A program made the translations under genes and the position numbers. A DNA stretch of 64,000 bases from Sophora flavescens. Its lineage: Eukaryota; Streptophyta; Magnoliopsida; Fabales; Fabaceae. This document shows, one piece after another, positions 1-11,647 of this stretch. The number at the start of each line of letters is the position of its first letter. Within the stretch, counting starts at the first letter, position 1. The stretch lies in assembly GCA_030762895.1 (NCBI GenBank), contig CM061069.1, positions 108,381,669 to 108,445,668 of the forward strand, written 5' to 3'. The notes under the pieces are model-generated. The model ran no database searches, had not been told where the DNA came from, and saw nothing but the letters and a program-made list of their open reading frames with translations.

Positions 1-367
1 ACCATTGTGTTCAACATAACATGATGAATGTGCACTTTAACTTATGAGCATTGTCTCATCTAAGTTAAATGGCTTTATTATTATTTTTTTGACGGAATAA
101 ATGCCTTTATTAGGCCAAGGAGTTCTCAAGCATTATTTCTTTACTATCCTTAAAATCTTTACCCTGTTTAACCTTGGGCTTATTGTTTAGTAGTTTTGCT
201 TCTTTTGTGTGACTGTGGCTGTTAATTCATGAAACCGTACACATGGCCTCTACTCTGTCTTTCTAAGTTTAGATTTTTGTTTTTCCTGAAAAAGATTAAT
301 TCAAGAATTCAATTTAATTCTTTTCTTTGTTTGATACAATTAATTCAAGACACAATTTCTTTTGCAG

Positions 368-3200
368 GAGGCATTCTCTCTTTGTGATCCAAAAGTCCTT
401 GAGGTGAGTGATCTATCTCCACATTTGAGTATACAACAGAATTTACTTGCCAATTCATATGAGCCCAGCCACAGTATCGTGCAATTATATACTCATTTCA
501 CTTTATTGCTTGTTGGTTGCCTATTCTTTTGTTCCCCTAAATCTAGTTGAACATCAGAAATAGCCTTTTTCCTCCATGAAGAGTTTGTTGCCGACATGCA
601 TTTTCTAATGAACATGTTCGATCATGTAGAAAAAACATGTGTCTAAAAAACCAAAGCAAAGAAAATAACAGAATTGCATTTGAAGCAGAAGAGTTTAACT
701 TATCTTGAAACCCCTTGACTTCCAAAAGGGATGCATGCTAAATCTATATAAAGGGCAAAAAGTAGTGGCAAAACTCTAATAAGGTTTTTCTTAGATTTCA
801 CTTAATTGTTTAGTCCCTTTGCTTATCCAAGATTATAAAAATTATTTCAACCACCAGCATAATTAATTCCAGCTGGTTCTTTTGATATGATATCTTATAT
901 ATGTTTTTATTCTCTGAATTTGATATGGTTTCTGTCTTTCTGCCCAATCAGCTTATTGACAATGTTCCAATACTGCAAATAGACATGGTATGGTGCTACT
1001 TTATGATACGAGACATCAGATGGCTCTCAGATGCAGGAAAGCGTCTTGAAATGGCTAGGGCTGGAATTGAACGAGCTCATGGGAAGGATTCTCTCCGACT
1101 TAGACTCTTACAAGGAGGTCGCTTTCCAGAACTTGCATTGTGAGTTGTTTCTGAATATTGTTCCGCTTCTTTTTCCTTTGAAATTCTCAGAAGATTCACA
1201 GAAGCAATTCAAAGTAGATTATGTTTAGAAACTTGTTTCTTGAACTTGTAAAGAGATTAACTTTAAGGACTTTGTACATAGGCATTTGAGACTAGAGCTG
1301 CTTGAAGGAGTTGTGGCATATCATAGTGGTCAGTTAGAGAAATCAAGAAAAGCATTAGCTTCTGCAAAAGCAAAATTTGTCCAGGTATGTTGAACTACTA
1401 TAGCATATTGTGATATATTATGAGTTTAAAAGAAATGTCAACATTTTTACATATTATTTCTGTTTTTTACTCTCCTTGTTTGATCACCATGTTAGGTGGT
1501 GGTTGTCACATATATTATTATCTAATTAGATGCCAGTAAAATGAAATAAAGATCAGCCGAAGCTCAGGCTTCTGTAGCATAGAATTAGGAAGTCAACATC
1601 ACTAGTTTTAAATTTTGAAAGTACCAGTAGATATTGAGCACCCTTCTGGCTTCAGATTTTTTTAAATTTAATAGATATAGCCAGTTTTGTTTGCTTGTCT
1701 ATGCCCCGCTTCCCCTCTTTTTCTCTTTCAAAGGAGAGAAAAGGACAGACACTCTAGCTGAAGAGTTTGGCTTAATATACATTACTTTTTTACTCTCTCC
1801 TTGTAAACAATGTCCTGTTCTATTGCAGCTGCAAGTGCCAGATGAAGCCTTATCACTTGTTATGAGCATGGGCTTCAAAGAACGCGACGCAAAGAGAGCA
1901 TTGCGAATGAACAATCAAGATGTGGGGGCTGCCATTGATTTCCTTGTTGAGGAGAGGAGTAAGAAAATGCAAAAACAGGAGGAAGATATCCAGAGAAGAA
2001 ATGAAATTAGGTGGGTGCCACTATTTTATTGGCTTGTACTTTTAATGGTATCTCTCTCGGTTTCAAAATAGCTTCCTTCCCCAGGGAGCAAAAGCGGTAT
2101 GGGGTGACACCCTCAAAGAAAGCTGTGGATCTGGAGAGATTGAAGGAATTGGTCTCTATTGGGTGAGTGTTATTTTGATATTTGATTGTTGGTATTGGTA
2201 TTTGGTAATGTGTGAAGTGACTACTTTTTCGTGATTTAAAATAACATTTTCGATTTATTAATGCTGTGGCATCTACCATTGCATGCTTGCATTTCTAACA
2301 TCGATGGATACATCGATGGATCATTGTATTTCTTCTTGCAATCTCTGCTTGCTAATAATCTATTGGACTAAAGCTGCTCCAAATAACTAACATATGGTAA
2401 TCAAACTTGATACTGCTAATTTTGGCAGGTTTGACAAGGAGCTTGCTGCTGAAGCCCTTCGAAGAAATGAAAATGATACCCAGAAGGCATTGGATGATTT
2501 GACAAATCCAGAGACTAATTCTGCTTTACAGGTTACTATATGTCTTAACCACATTCTATATAACTTTACTAATATTTATACTTATACCTACTTTCATCAA
2601 CATGAAGGTTCATATCGAGTCAAAGAAAAGGAAGAGACAGAAACAAGCAACAGATTCTGCAATTGAAAAAATTGTAGGCATGGGTTTTGAAAGATCAAGA
2701 GGTACTGAAGTTATTTAGATTCAAGGCACAACATTGTGCTGAGGTGAACCTGGTTATAGGACTGTTATTCTGGGTTATGATATTTTTCCTCTTTTGCAGT
2801 GGTTGCTGCTTTTGAGGCCGGTGGCACTATAGAACAAGTAGTGCAACGACTGACAGCACAACCTGAGGCCGATCCCGCATCGGCTGCCGATAACATGCAA
2901 CCTGAAGCAAATTCAACTGTGGCTCCCCAAGGCAATGCAAGTTCATCTGCTACTTTAGCAGACAATGTTGTTGATGCTGATATTCTAGACCTAATGAATG
3001 ATGTTGAAGGTCCATCAGATCACAGTAAAGCCGAAGAACGCGATGTGGAGATGGAAGATGAGCTTTCAGCAGATATAGCAAAAGCAGATGCTCTGGCTGA
3101 CTATGACATTGAAGTTAACATAGAAGGGGAAGCCATAACTGAGTACCTGACTCTGGTTGATTCAGCAGGCAGCTATGAGAAAATGGTTCCTTCCCAGTAA
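368..3200 (+). CDS. NUB1: NUB1-like UBA-domain protein (3' part, 8 exons)
   Basis: The last eight exons of a plant NEDD8 ULTIMATE BUSTER 1-like gene; the 5' exons (ubiquitin-like region) lie upstream of the window. Exons with GT/AG borders: 368-403, 952-1139, 1282-1384, 1829-2010, 2085-2162, 2429-2531, 2608-2701, 2800-3200. They join in one frame to 394 residues ending ...KMVPSQ and a TAA stop. Three UBA domains follow one another: VMSMGFKERDAKRAL in exon 4, LVSIGFDKELAAEAL across exons 5-6, and IVGMGFERSRVVAAF across exons 7-8, each with the MGF/IGF loop. An acidic C-terminal tail follows. The family binds NEDD8/ubiquitin conjugates and guides them to the proteasome; that role is family knowledge. 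The join of three UBA domains in order makes the call strong. Confidence 0.9.
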
Positions 3201-3951
3201 GATGATGATTTTGAAGAACAATGATCAATTTATGTAAATAGCAGGATGATATAGGCTATGAATATATATGTCTCTGCTCTTGGTTGTAGGGAGCTTATGT
3301 AAATAGAGTTATGGGTCCATATGTGCTCATTGACAGGAGATTTAATAATACTAATTCTATTTAGCATTGAATACATAAATTGCTTTCTAACTTAAATTAA
3401 GGAAAAATTCTCAGAAAATATTCCTAGCTAAAATGTTTCACTACATGTTTGGTTGAGATTATTCTCAAACATAGTTATTTCATGATTTGACTCTTCTAGG
3501 GAATATTAAATTTCTTCTATGAAACGTTTGGTGGTGTTGGCTGCTCAGGTTAAACAAACAGGCCACAAATCATTTGGCAGTTTAATGATGTTACTTATAA
3601 AAATATGGATTTTATTTTCATTCAATGTGTTGGTAATTTCAATGGAGAATACTAGCTATTGTCCTAATGTAGTTTAGAAAATATTTATTCCCTCGAAAAT
3701 TACATTCCTAGGAATTTTATTTTCGAGGAATGTTTCTTTCTCACACACAAATGAGAATAAAGTTTTCAAGCTTCATTCACAATTTATTTATGGACATCTT
3801 TTACACTTGGAAATGCTTTTTATATCTTGTATCAAACATGAGAAACTTTTATTCTACCTCACATTCCCAAAAAAATAAAAATATTTTTGATATCAAACGC
3901 AATATTAGTTAAGGAATCATGTAAAGAAACTTTTCATTGAAAACTTGTATA
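3201..3951. other. 3' UTR and AT-rich intergenic spacer
   Basis: The 3' UTR of the NUB1-like gene probably ends near 3300-3370, where AT-rich poly(A)-signal-like stretches occur (aataata, gaatacataaat). The rest is AT-rich with no supportable gene. Short inverted stretches resemble an old MITE, but clear ends were not found. Confidence 0.4.
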
Positions 3952-3960
3952 TTTAATATT

Positions 3961-4155
3961 AGCTAAAATACACTTTTGGTCGCTTATTTTATTTTTAGGT
4001 TTAATTTTGGTCATTCATCTTTAAAAAGTTCTGTTTTAGTCCCTCAACTATGAAACGTTATTTAAAAAAAAGCCCTTTCTCTCAGGTCCGTCAGGAACTC
4101 CGTTAGTGCTTGCTTATGTGGCTGTTATCTGAATAACTGTGGTTGCTGAGATGGA
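3961..4155. repeat. Left TIR of MULE 1
   Basis: Inverted match to 10300-10489. It includes the 'ttttggtc' and 'gtccctcaactatgaaa' blocks and ends near the motif gtggttgctga. Confidence 0.75.
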
Positions 4156-4378
4156 TATTACCAAAGGATATTACCGTTTGATTATTGACCCATCTTCCCC
4201 AATTTAAAAGACACCCCTCAGCCCCAAATTGGAAGCTAGGGGTTCTTCCATGCATTTGTTTGCCTCCACAGCTCTCTATGGATTCTTCGTTCTCAACCTG
4301 CAACTGCAGGTCGAATCTAGTTCGAAACCATAGTGGAGCCATGAATTTGCAAGGATCTTATGCCGGTGGAGGTACTAT

Positions 4379-4639
4379 GCTCCTCTTTGTTACTGTGGAG
4401 ATAGGTGTGTTGTTCGAACTGCTGGCACAGACAAAAACCTAGGGAAGAGGTTTTGGGGTTTCAGGCACTACAAGGTAAGTGTTTGAACATGATTTTTTTG
4501 TATTTGGGCACTATGAAGTTCTATTGTTGAATCTTGCACCTTTTCATTGCAGAAAGGGTCTAATAAAGGTTGGAGTCATTACTTTGAATGGTTCTCTGAG
4601 GAAGTAGCTAATGGAAAGGATATGGTGATTATGACATAA
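4379..4639 (+). pseudogene. GRF-type zinc-finger gene of MULE 1 (degenerate)
   Basis: Two exons, 4379-4474 (donor gtaagt) and 4553-4639 (acceptor ttgcag, stop TAA), join in frame to a GRF-finger-like protein. The translation holds the CYCGDRC cysteine block, then RTAGTDKNLGKRFWGFRHYK, and the second exon gives a YFEWFSEE-like end. GRF fingers bind nucleic acid through four zinc ligands. Here the positions where the third and fourth cysteines are expected read GF and SHYF, so the finger is probably not intact. No ATG opens this frame. An ATG at 4341 opens a neighbouring frame, so a small indel just before 4379 has probably broken the start. The gene converges on the PB1-like ORF of the same element. 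Confidence 0.6.
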
Positions 4640-5346
4640 AAGAGAAAGATTCTGAACTTGCACAAGCCATTGAGCTGCACTAGGATGTGGTTGAAGCTAT
4701 TCATCGCACTCTGCTTTGTGTTGTTAGGGATAAATGTAATGTTTATATTTATGATGTAATGCACCAAAGGCAGAAGGCCCTTCACTTCATATGTATTTAA
4801 AATAGTTTGACCCTGATTTAGCTTAGGTTGAACATGTATCTGTGTTGTGGTGTTTGATTAATGAGAAGATGAAGTTTGTTCCATTGTCAATTTGTTTGTC
4901 TATTTCAGTTGCACAAAAAATATTTCCAGCATGATAAATTCATTCAAAACAGTGACAATATTGATTGACATAAATGAATTCATAATCAAAAGGCAATAAT
5001 CTGTTCATAAATATTCCCAGATTTTTCTTCACAATGAGCTATAAAATTAAATCATATAATCCATTACAATTCCAAAAATGCAACTAATGCATATAAACCA
5101 GATTCCAAATTCCAAAAAGACATGAAGCACAATTAACAATCTCCAAAAATGTTGACAAACACATAATCAAAATATCATCAACACAACCTTCTATTTTTGT
5201 GCCCTCCTAATAGGAAATTTCTGTCTCATGACTGTGGGTGGCTGGGTTGCACCAAATGGTTGAGTAGTGGCAGCAAATGGTTGAGTTGATCTTGTAGTAG
5301 TTGGCTGAGTTGCAGATCTTCTAACTAGCTAAGTAGTGGCAGCAAC

Positions 5347-8300
5347 TGAGACACCTCGTTGTGCCCCATCATATTATTACATTAAAACCTTAATATTTAT
5401 TTACTTAATCGCGCGCTTACTGTTGAAAATACGTAAAAAATTAAAACTTAATTAATAATCATATAACTTCTACAAATATAAAACACCAAAGTTGTACTAT
5501 ATAATTACACACATGTTTATTTATTACATTACCAAAACACTGTTGAGGGTACCCTCTCAGTAGGATCCCTCACAGGTATAGACTTCACTACAGACATACT
5601 TAGCGGAAATATAAATACTCCTTAGACACACTGGCCATAATGTCTATACTCTAATCGCCATGAATCACAGCTCTACCTCTAGCATCTGGTTCGTAAGGAG
5701 TTCTATCTAACTCCTCAGCAATTGGTTCCTCCATCGGGTCTTCTCGTACGATCACATCAGAAATAAAATACAACACGTAGAAAGATATAGGGAATAAGAA
5801 ACAGTTCTATCATCAAAAAGCGGAAAAGAGTAATAGTAAATTATACAGTAATTGTCACAGACACACACCACTCAAAATCAACAATCATCCTCAATTCACT
5901 ATATCATCCTCTACCCTCAGCCCATGCAACTAAATCTTTATACTGATGTGGCCATCTTCACTCCTGTCACATTAGTCAGTAGTCCAGAACGGTCCAGTAC
6001 CAATAACTTTCGAACGCATCAAAGACTAAACACGTATTAGTCTAAAATGGTCCAGTGCCAATAACATACGAACTTGTCAAGGAATATCATTCCATAACGG
6101 TCCAGTGCCAAGAACATACGAACTCATCAAGGAGTATCAATCCAAAACGGTCCAGTGCCAAGAACATACGAACTCGTCAAGGAACTAAAGAGTATTACGG
6201 TAATCTACCTCGGCATCCATATCCGTAGGGCACTCACCCGCAATATCCGATATCCCCAAAATAGGATATCCTGACCTCGTGTGTTCCACTCACACGGCTG
6301 TGAATAACAATACATCTATAAATGAAACTCCCTAAATTACATCAATAACAACCTAGTGCCTCAACCTTCCATCATAGTCTCCACACCTTTTTCCTTATAG
6401 ATAACACCACTTAATTAGGCTAGGCACCTCTAAATCACCTTTATTCTCTCACCCAAACAATTATCTCCCGAACAACACATATCCTTACTTAAAAATCAAC
6501 TAAGCACAATATTAAACCCAGGCAGATCATGCATAACACATTAATCAACAGAATATTCCAACATCTCAATATCATATAAGGAAATTTATCACAACCAACT
6601 CATAATAGTTCAACCAAATAAATAACAAAGTCAGACTCTGTCACGGCCTGGACGTGATAGCCATCACGGCCGTGACAGACAACAAAGGCAAGAATTCTAC
6701 AAAACAGAACCTGTCACGGCCTGGCCATGACAACCATCACGGCCATGACAGACAACAACCATCCTCAATATCATAAATATTCAAACACCGAAATAATACG
6801 TCACATGCAGATGGAATACCTCAACCAGCGTATCATAGTAAATTCAATAGCAAAATCAAACATCCTCAAATACTTAAAATCAACTTAATGTCGATAAACC
6901 TACAATCCCCGAATCACATTGGTTTTACCGAAAAGGTTTCCAATGGGATTTTGGTCTTGTCGATTACTCGACTACTAGTAGGGTTTAGGTCACCCTTCAC
7001 AATTATCATATAATCTACTACTTATCGATTCTGACGATAGGTTGATTCTTTTCCCCACCCGAGTTTGTACCGGAAACACGTACACGACGATCCTCGTTAT
7101 CCCGCCACAGGTTAACACAACCACCTTCAACCAAACAACATACTTATAATTAATCAACTAACACCCATCTATGACACTTTAGAGCTAAGTTCGGCCAAGA
7201 CTTAGAAAATAGGTTTAGGATTATCTTCTTAATGCCATCTTTTGGATCCTAGTTACTAGAGTCTTAACTAACATAGATTACATATTACAAGACTAAAATT
7301 TGAAACAAAATCCTCTAACCTTTAGGGTTAGGGTTTTGGCCAAGGGCTGACTTTTAGGGTTCAAAATCCTTAAAATTCCTAATCATGATTAAGTCATAGA
7401 TTAATGATCCTTGATTAACCTAAATCATGGATTAGTGACTAAACAACTAAAGTTGAAACTCAAAACTTCCTATCTCTTTTATACAAGGATTCGGCCTCAA
7501 CATGTTCATAGGGTTAGGGTTCTTAGTTTAATAAACCAACTTGGATTTATTAAGCATACATACTAATAGCTTGATTAACAAGATCATTAATGAAAACTTT
7601 GAACAAAACTCATCTAGTTCCAAGAACTAGGGTTTCGGCCTTGATGAAATCACTAGATTAGAGTTTGATTTTTGATCTTATATATACTTAAATACAATAA
7701 CTATCAAGATACTAGAAGATTGAATCATGAATCAAGACATGAAAATGAAACAAAACCTATGAACATGATATTGACCTAGGTTCGGCCATGACCAGAAATC
7801 AAGGAAAGAAATTTCTCATGATCTTATGCTTATATATGATGAAAATAGAGATTATTATAAGATAATAGCAATTGGTTTCATGTCAAAAGGATTTTTCTAG
7901 AATTAGTTATGAATTTTCAAAGTTCTAGATCTAGAAACTTAAAAGTGATGAACAACTATGAAATAAACTTTGAATCAAGAAATTGATTGAAGAACATAGA
8001 CATGATTAGAGAAGAAGAATAGGATTCACCTCTTGGATATCAAGAACAAGTGAAGATCCAAGAACTTTCTTCACAAATCTAACACTAGAAGACTTATAAC
8101 TTTAGGGTTTTGGAAACAAATGGCAAAAGAAACTAAGTGAAAAGTGAGATTATGGTATTTATAGAGGTAGTGGCGCCATCTTAGGAAGGATCTAGATGAT
8201 GATGAGTTGTCTTGCTAAAGGATTCAAATGCAATTAAGTTCTAAGGACCAATTTGCAAAGATTCCAAAAGTTGAAGGACTAGTTTGCAAATTGTCAATAA

Positions 8301-9269
8301 AGTGTCATGATGATGATTTTTGCCACATTATATGTGGTCTTATCTTGACTATTTTGGGCTGATTTTTGGCATTAGATATTTTAGAGAAAACCTAGCTTGT
8401 TGAAGAAGATTTGTTGAAGAAGATTGTTGAAGCTTGAAGAACAAAGTGGAAGAATGTAGAACATTCTAGAATTTTCTTGGTTCTTCCAAAAATTTTATGA
8501 TGGCAGCCCCTTCTCCCTCATGGGCTTGCGCATGGGCTTGCTCAATTTGGGCTTGGTTTCATTTTTGTGGCGCCCACTTGAAGATTTAAGCATTAAGCTT
8601 AAGATAGGAAACTTGTATAGTTTCAAATAGGCTTTATGGAATCAAACCATGAACTAGAAAATTTTGGGCTTCAAAGCCACGTCCATTTGAGATTGGAAAC
8701 AAGAATTCTATCCCATTTCTCTTGAAAAAAACTTAAAAACTAATTTAGGGACAAAAGGGTAATTTACAGAAAGTTCAGGGACTTAAGCGTAAAATTCATA
8801 AATTTTCACTTTAACCCTGAAGAACCTTCTAAACTTAAAAATATGATTCATACCCTTGAATCATCTCTAAATCCTAAGATAAACCCTCTATCGGCTCTTA
8901 GAAACTCTAATATCCCTTCCGTCGTCTACCCGATTACACGTTTCGCTCGAAAAACATAAATTATTTATTTTTTTTCCAAAATAATTCTAAAAATACAGAA
9001 TTGTAGGAAATAAAATAATAATCTTAAGTCTTTCGTTCATGAATTAAAATTAGGTCTTTTGAGCAGTATAATTATACTGTCAATGGAACTCGCGGGCCGG
9101 GTTTCGCCCGACTTTCCAACCTAACTTTTAATCGTAGCTTCCTACATTCAAGTAGGATTGAGTAGTAAACTCCATTTATTAAAAAATAATTTTCTAAAAC
9201 TCAAATAAATTTATAAACCTATTTATATGTATTACTGTTATTTAAAACAGTGAAATACAGGGTGTTACA
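5347..9269 (-). mobile_element. Giant solo LTR (Ty3 Tat/Ogre-like), 3.9 kb
   Basis: Read on the minus strand, the block starts TGTAACACCCTG and ends GGTGTCTCA, the TG...CA termini of an LTR. It is flanked by a perfect 5-bp target duplication, GCAAC (5342-5346 and 9270-9274). No coding region, primer-binding site or internal repeat of its own ends was found, so it reads as one LTR left by LTR-LTR recombination. A TGTAACACCC start and very long LTRs are known from plant Tat/Ogre-type elements; that assignment is inference. It contains a four-copy minisatellite and a GTCACGGCC palindrome-rich stretch at 6640-6760. Confidence 0.7.
5982..6190. repeat. Minisatellite in solo LTR 1
   Basis: About four direct copies of a roughly 50-58 bp unit built around ACGGTCCAGTGCCAAGAACA and TACGAACTCRTCAAGG. 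The last two copies are nearly identical. Tandem arrays are common in long LTRs of Tat-type elements. Confidence 0.8.
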
Positions 9270-10299
9270 GCAACTAGTTGAGCTGAAGTGGTTGTAGCTG
9301 GGTGAGTAGTGGTTGTAGTTGTCTCAATAACCTCTTTGCCAACACCCTCTATAACTATAGCTTCACTGGACATCCTAGGCTGTGAATCATGATGCAAAAC
9401 AAACAAGTCAACTTTCCCAAAACATTTTCCTACCTTTGCCATTTCTGATGCACCCTTCTCATCAATCAACTTCTTCAACCCAACACCCAAATCTTTCCCT
9501 CCAATCTTGTACCACATAGACTCAAACACAGGGTAACCCATCTCTTTTAGGTTCCGCAACACCTCAAAGTAGGACCACCTATCTGGGTCACAATTCCATT
9601 CACTATCTAATCCTTCATACTCCAGCTTCTTCCGTTTCAAAAACCGCCCCCCATGGTGCACCTTTACTTTGAAATAATCATCCATCACGTTCCCGAGACA
9701 AACCCTAACCCACAACCACCACAATACTACAAAAATCACTAATAGAAAGTAAAAAAGATTTAATAACACGTTGAATGGTCAAATAAAAACACAACTTATG
9801 AAAAAAAAACCGGGCTGCAATAAACGAATAAGGGTCACTAACAAATACATTATAGAAATGTCATAACTGACCCTAAACCCTAACCCCACACATGCATAGG
9901 ATCACAAACCCTAAAGTGGCAAAATATACATGTACCCCACACATGACAAAGTAGACAACCATTAAAGGAAGAAACCCAAGTTCCAAAAAAAAACCCAAAG
10001 CAGAGACGATTAAAGTAAAAAACCAACAAAAAAAATAATACCTTCACTAGGAGAACACGTCAGAAACCTATACGACAAAGACAATCCTTTATACTTTGGA
10101 TTCATCGCTCAAAAATTGTACGCTTCTCCTCTGAAACTTCTTACTCTGAACTTTGCCTCCTTCCTTGGTTAAGAGTTAAAACCTTTCAGTTTTTCCTACC
10201 ACCAATTTAACGTTATTTATTTATTTTTTTAAATAGGAAAGTAAAAGTTAATGTTGGACCCAAACGATGTCGTCTTACAGTACAAGGTGGAAGGCTTGC

Positions 10300-10489
10300 C
10301 ATGTCAGCAACCACACCCGGTTAACAACCGCATAAGCAAGCACTAACGGAGTTTCTAACGGACCTGGCGGAAAGGGCGTTTTTGTGTAACATTTCATAGT
10401 TGAGGGGCCAAAGTAGAACTTTTTAAAGATGATGAGGGACCAACACGAAACCTAAAAATAAGATAATGGATCAAAAGTGGATTTTAGCC
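10300..10489. repeat. Right TIR of MULE 1
   Basis: Reverse complement of 3961-4155. Outer end reads ...GATTTTAGCC; the inner part carries the TAAGCAAGCACTAACGGAG core. Confidence 0.75.
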
Positions 10490-10609
10490 TTTGATATTTG
10501 AAAATGATATACTTTAATTTTTAATGAAAACTTTCTTTTTGATTTTGCATTACTTAAGGCCTGGTTAGCATGACCTATCAATAATTTCATTTGGTTCCAT
10601 CATTGCAAT

Positions 10610-11159
10610 TAGGGGTGTTCATTGATTCGAACAGACCCGATGAACCAGAGAATCCAAACCGAACCAAACCAAATCCGATGGTAATTGGTTCAGTTCTCGG
10701 TCAAGAATTCAGGTCCGAATCAACCGATTATTACTTTTTTTGGTTTCCCAGGGTATTGAAGGGCTGACCTCTCCCAACCGGATCTTCTCCATACGCAAGA
10801 ATCAGGGATCGAAACCCTAACCACTTACTTAAGGGGCCCAAGCTCGTTACCACTTGGACCAATCACATGTTGGTACCAATTACTATATTTTAATATATTT
10901 TTATATTTTATATTTTTATATTTTTTAGTGTTTTAATAGTTTAATATTTTTATATTTTATATATTTTATTAAATATATATTTTATTATATATATATAATA
11001 TTAATTAATATTTTTGGGATCCGAACCAAATCGAATCAACCCGTTTTGATTAGATTTGTTTGATTCGGATTTCCTAAGCAAAAAATTGTAAATCCGAACT
11101 GATCCGAACAAATTGATTTTAAATCAAATCCGAACCAAGCCAACCCGTGAACACCCCTA
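10610..11159. mobile_element. hAT-type non-autonomous element 1
   Basis: Starts TAGGGGTGTTCA and ends TGAACACCCCTA, with subterminal repeats of 'ccgaaccaaa' type. The flanking 8 bp (attgcaat at 10602-10609, tttgcaag at 11160-11167) agree at 6 of 8 positions, fitting the 8-bp duplication of hAT elements. No transposase ORF. A tRNA-derived SINE-like block lies inside. Confidence 0.7.
10740..10870 (-). mobile_element. tRNA-derived SINE-like block
   Basis: On the minus strand an A-box-like TGGTCCAAGTGGTAACGAGC is followed about 30 bp later by a B-box-like GGTTTCGATCCC, the layout of tRNA-derived plant SINEs. A T-run (about 10733-10740) on the plus strand would be the A-rich tail. It is nested inside the hAT element; target duplications are unclear. 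Confidence 0.45.
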
Positions 11160-11470
11160 TTTGCAAGTGCTCGGAAAAGATGCAATGGCCTTGTCTAACA
11201 CCCTAACTTGACTTCAACTTCACCAATCAGAGCATTTCATTTCCCATATAACTTCACAAAACTTAGGGGATACAACGCACATGAATGATTCACTTTCTCC
11301 TCTTTATTAGATTGATTGTATTCAAAGCCGTTCCAGAAAATGAACACTTACTCATTATCCTGAAACATTCGAACCATAGTGCTGACTCTTCAAAATTTGA
11401 TTTTTCTAAGGAAAGCACGCAATATGAAACTAAAATGTACAAAGAACCTGAACTATAATTCCATATGTAC
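11080..11470. repeat. Duplicated segment, copy 1
   Basis: About 390 bp that recur at 13160-13293 plus 23803-24062, the second copy being interrupted by the Tat element. It covers the right end of the hAT element and the sequence that in copy 2 lies 3' of OS-9. Scattered substitutions and one small deletion separate the copies. Confidence 0.85.
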
Positions 11471-11647
11471 AACATACTAAAGGGAGACCATGCTCCTCGA
11501 TAGGTGTCGTCGCAAGTCAAGTGTAAGAGTTGGAGTGTGAGGGAATCATAGAGGCAAGAACAGATTTCATTAAAAGCTCCTCAAAGCAATACATAGATTG
11601 GGATTACATCATTGTCAAATCACAATTTTCAACATTGTTACAACATT

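Larger units (their letters stand above)
5191..9685 (-). pseudogene. PB1-like MULE ORF, split by a solo LTR
   Basis: The minus-strand ORF starts at ATG 9685-9683 (MDDYFKVKVHHGGRF...). It shows the PB1-like domain typical of N-termini of plant MuDR-type transposases, with the C-DPD-WSYFEVL block around residues 30-45, followed by a Thr/Pro-rich tail. The ORF is cut at 9270. Removing the inserted element 5347-9269 and one copy of the 5-bp duplication continues the same frame through 5341-5191. There a Thr/Gln/Pro-rich tail ends with a basic KFPIRRAQK-like terminus. The reassembled reading is 188 codons with a single internal stop (TAG, 5331-5329). The DDE catalytic region and zinc knuckle are absent, so this is a deletion derivative or a stand-alone PB1-like gene. 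Confidence 0.65.
3961..10489. mobile_element. MULE with long TIRs, nested by a solo LTR
   Basis: Inverted terminal repeats of about 190 bp match at roughly 80% by eye: 3961-4155 against 10300-10489. Both contain the shared core CTCCGTTAGTGCTTGCTTAT. The flanks carry a 9-bp direct repeat with one mismatch (TTTAATATT at 3952-3960, TTTGATATT at 10490-10498), the target-duplication size of Mutator-like elements. Without the inserted LTR the element would be about 2.6 kb. It holds a GRF zinc-finger gene on + and a PB1-like ORF on -, converging. Weaker inverted similarity continues outside the proposed ends, so the exact termini are uncertain. No catalytic transposase core is left, so the element is non-autonomous. 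Confidence 0.75.

Noticed and set aside
5982..6190. Regularly spaced repeats that could suggest a CRISPR-like array
   Set aside because: Copies abut each other with no unique spacers, and the context is a plant LTR; this is a minisatellite.
6640..6760. Palindromic GTCACGGCC/GGCCGTGAC clusters, considered as protein-binding operators
   Set aside because: They recur as part of the LTR's internal repeats, with no regulatory context; kept only as LTR structure.
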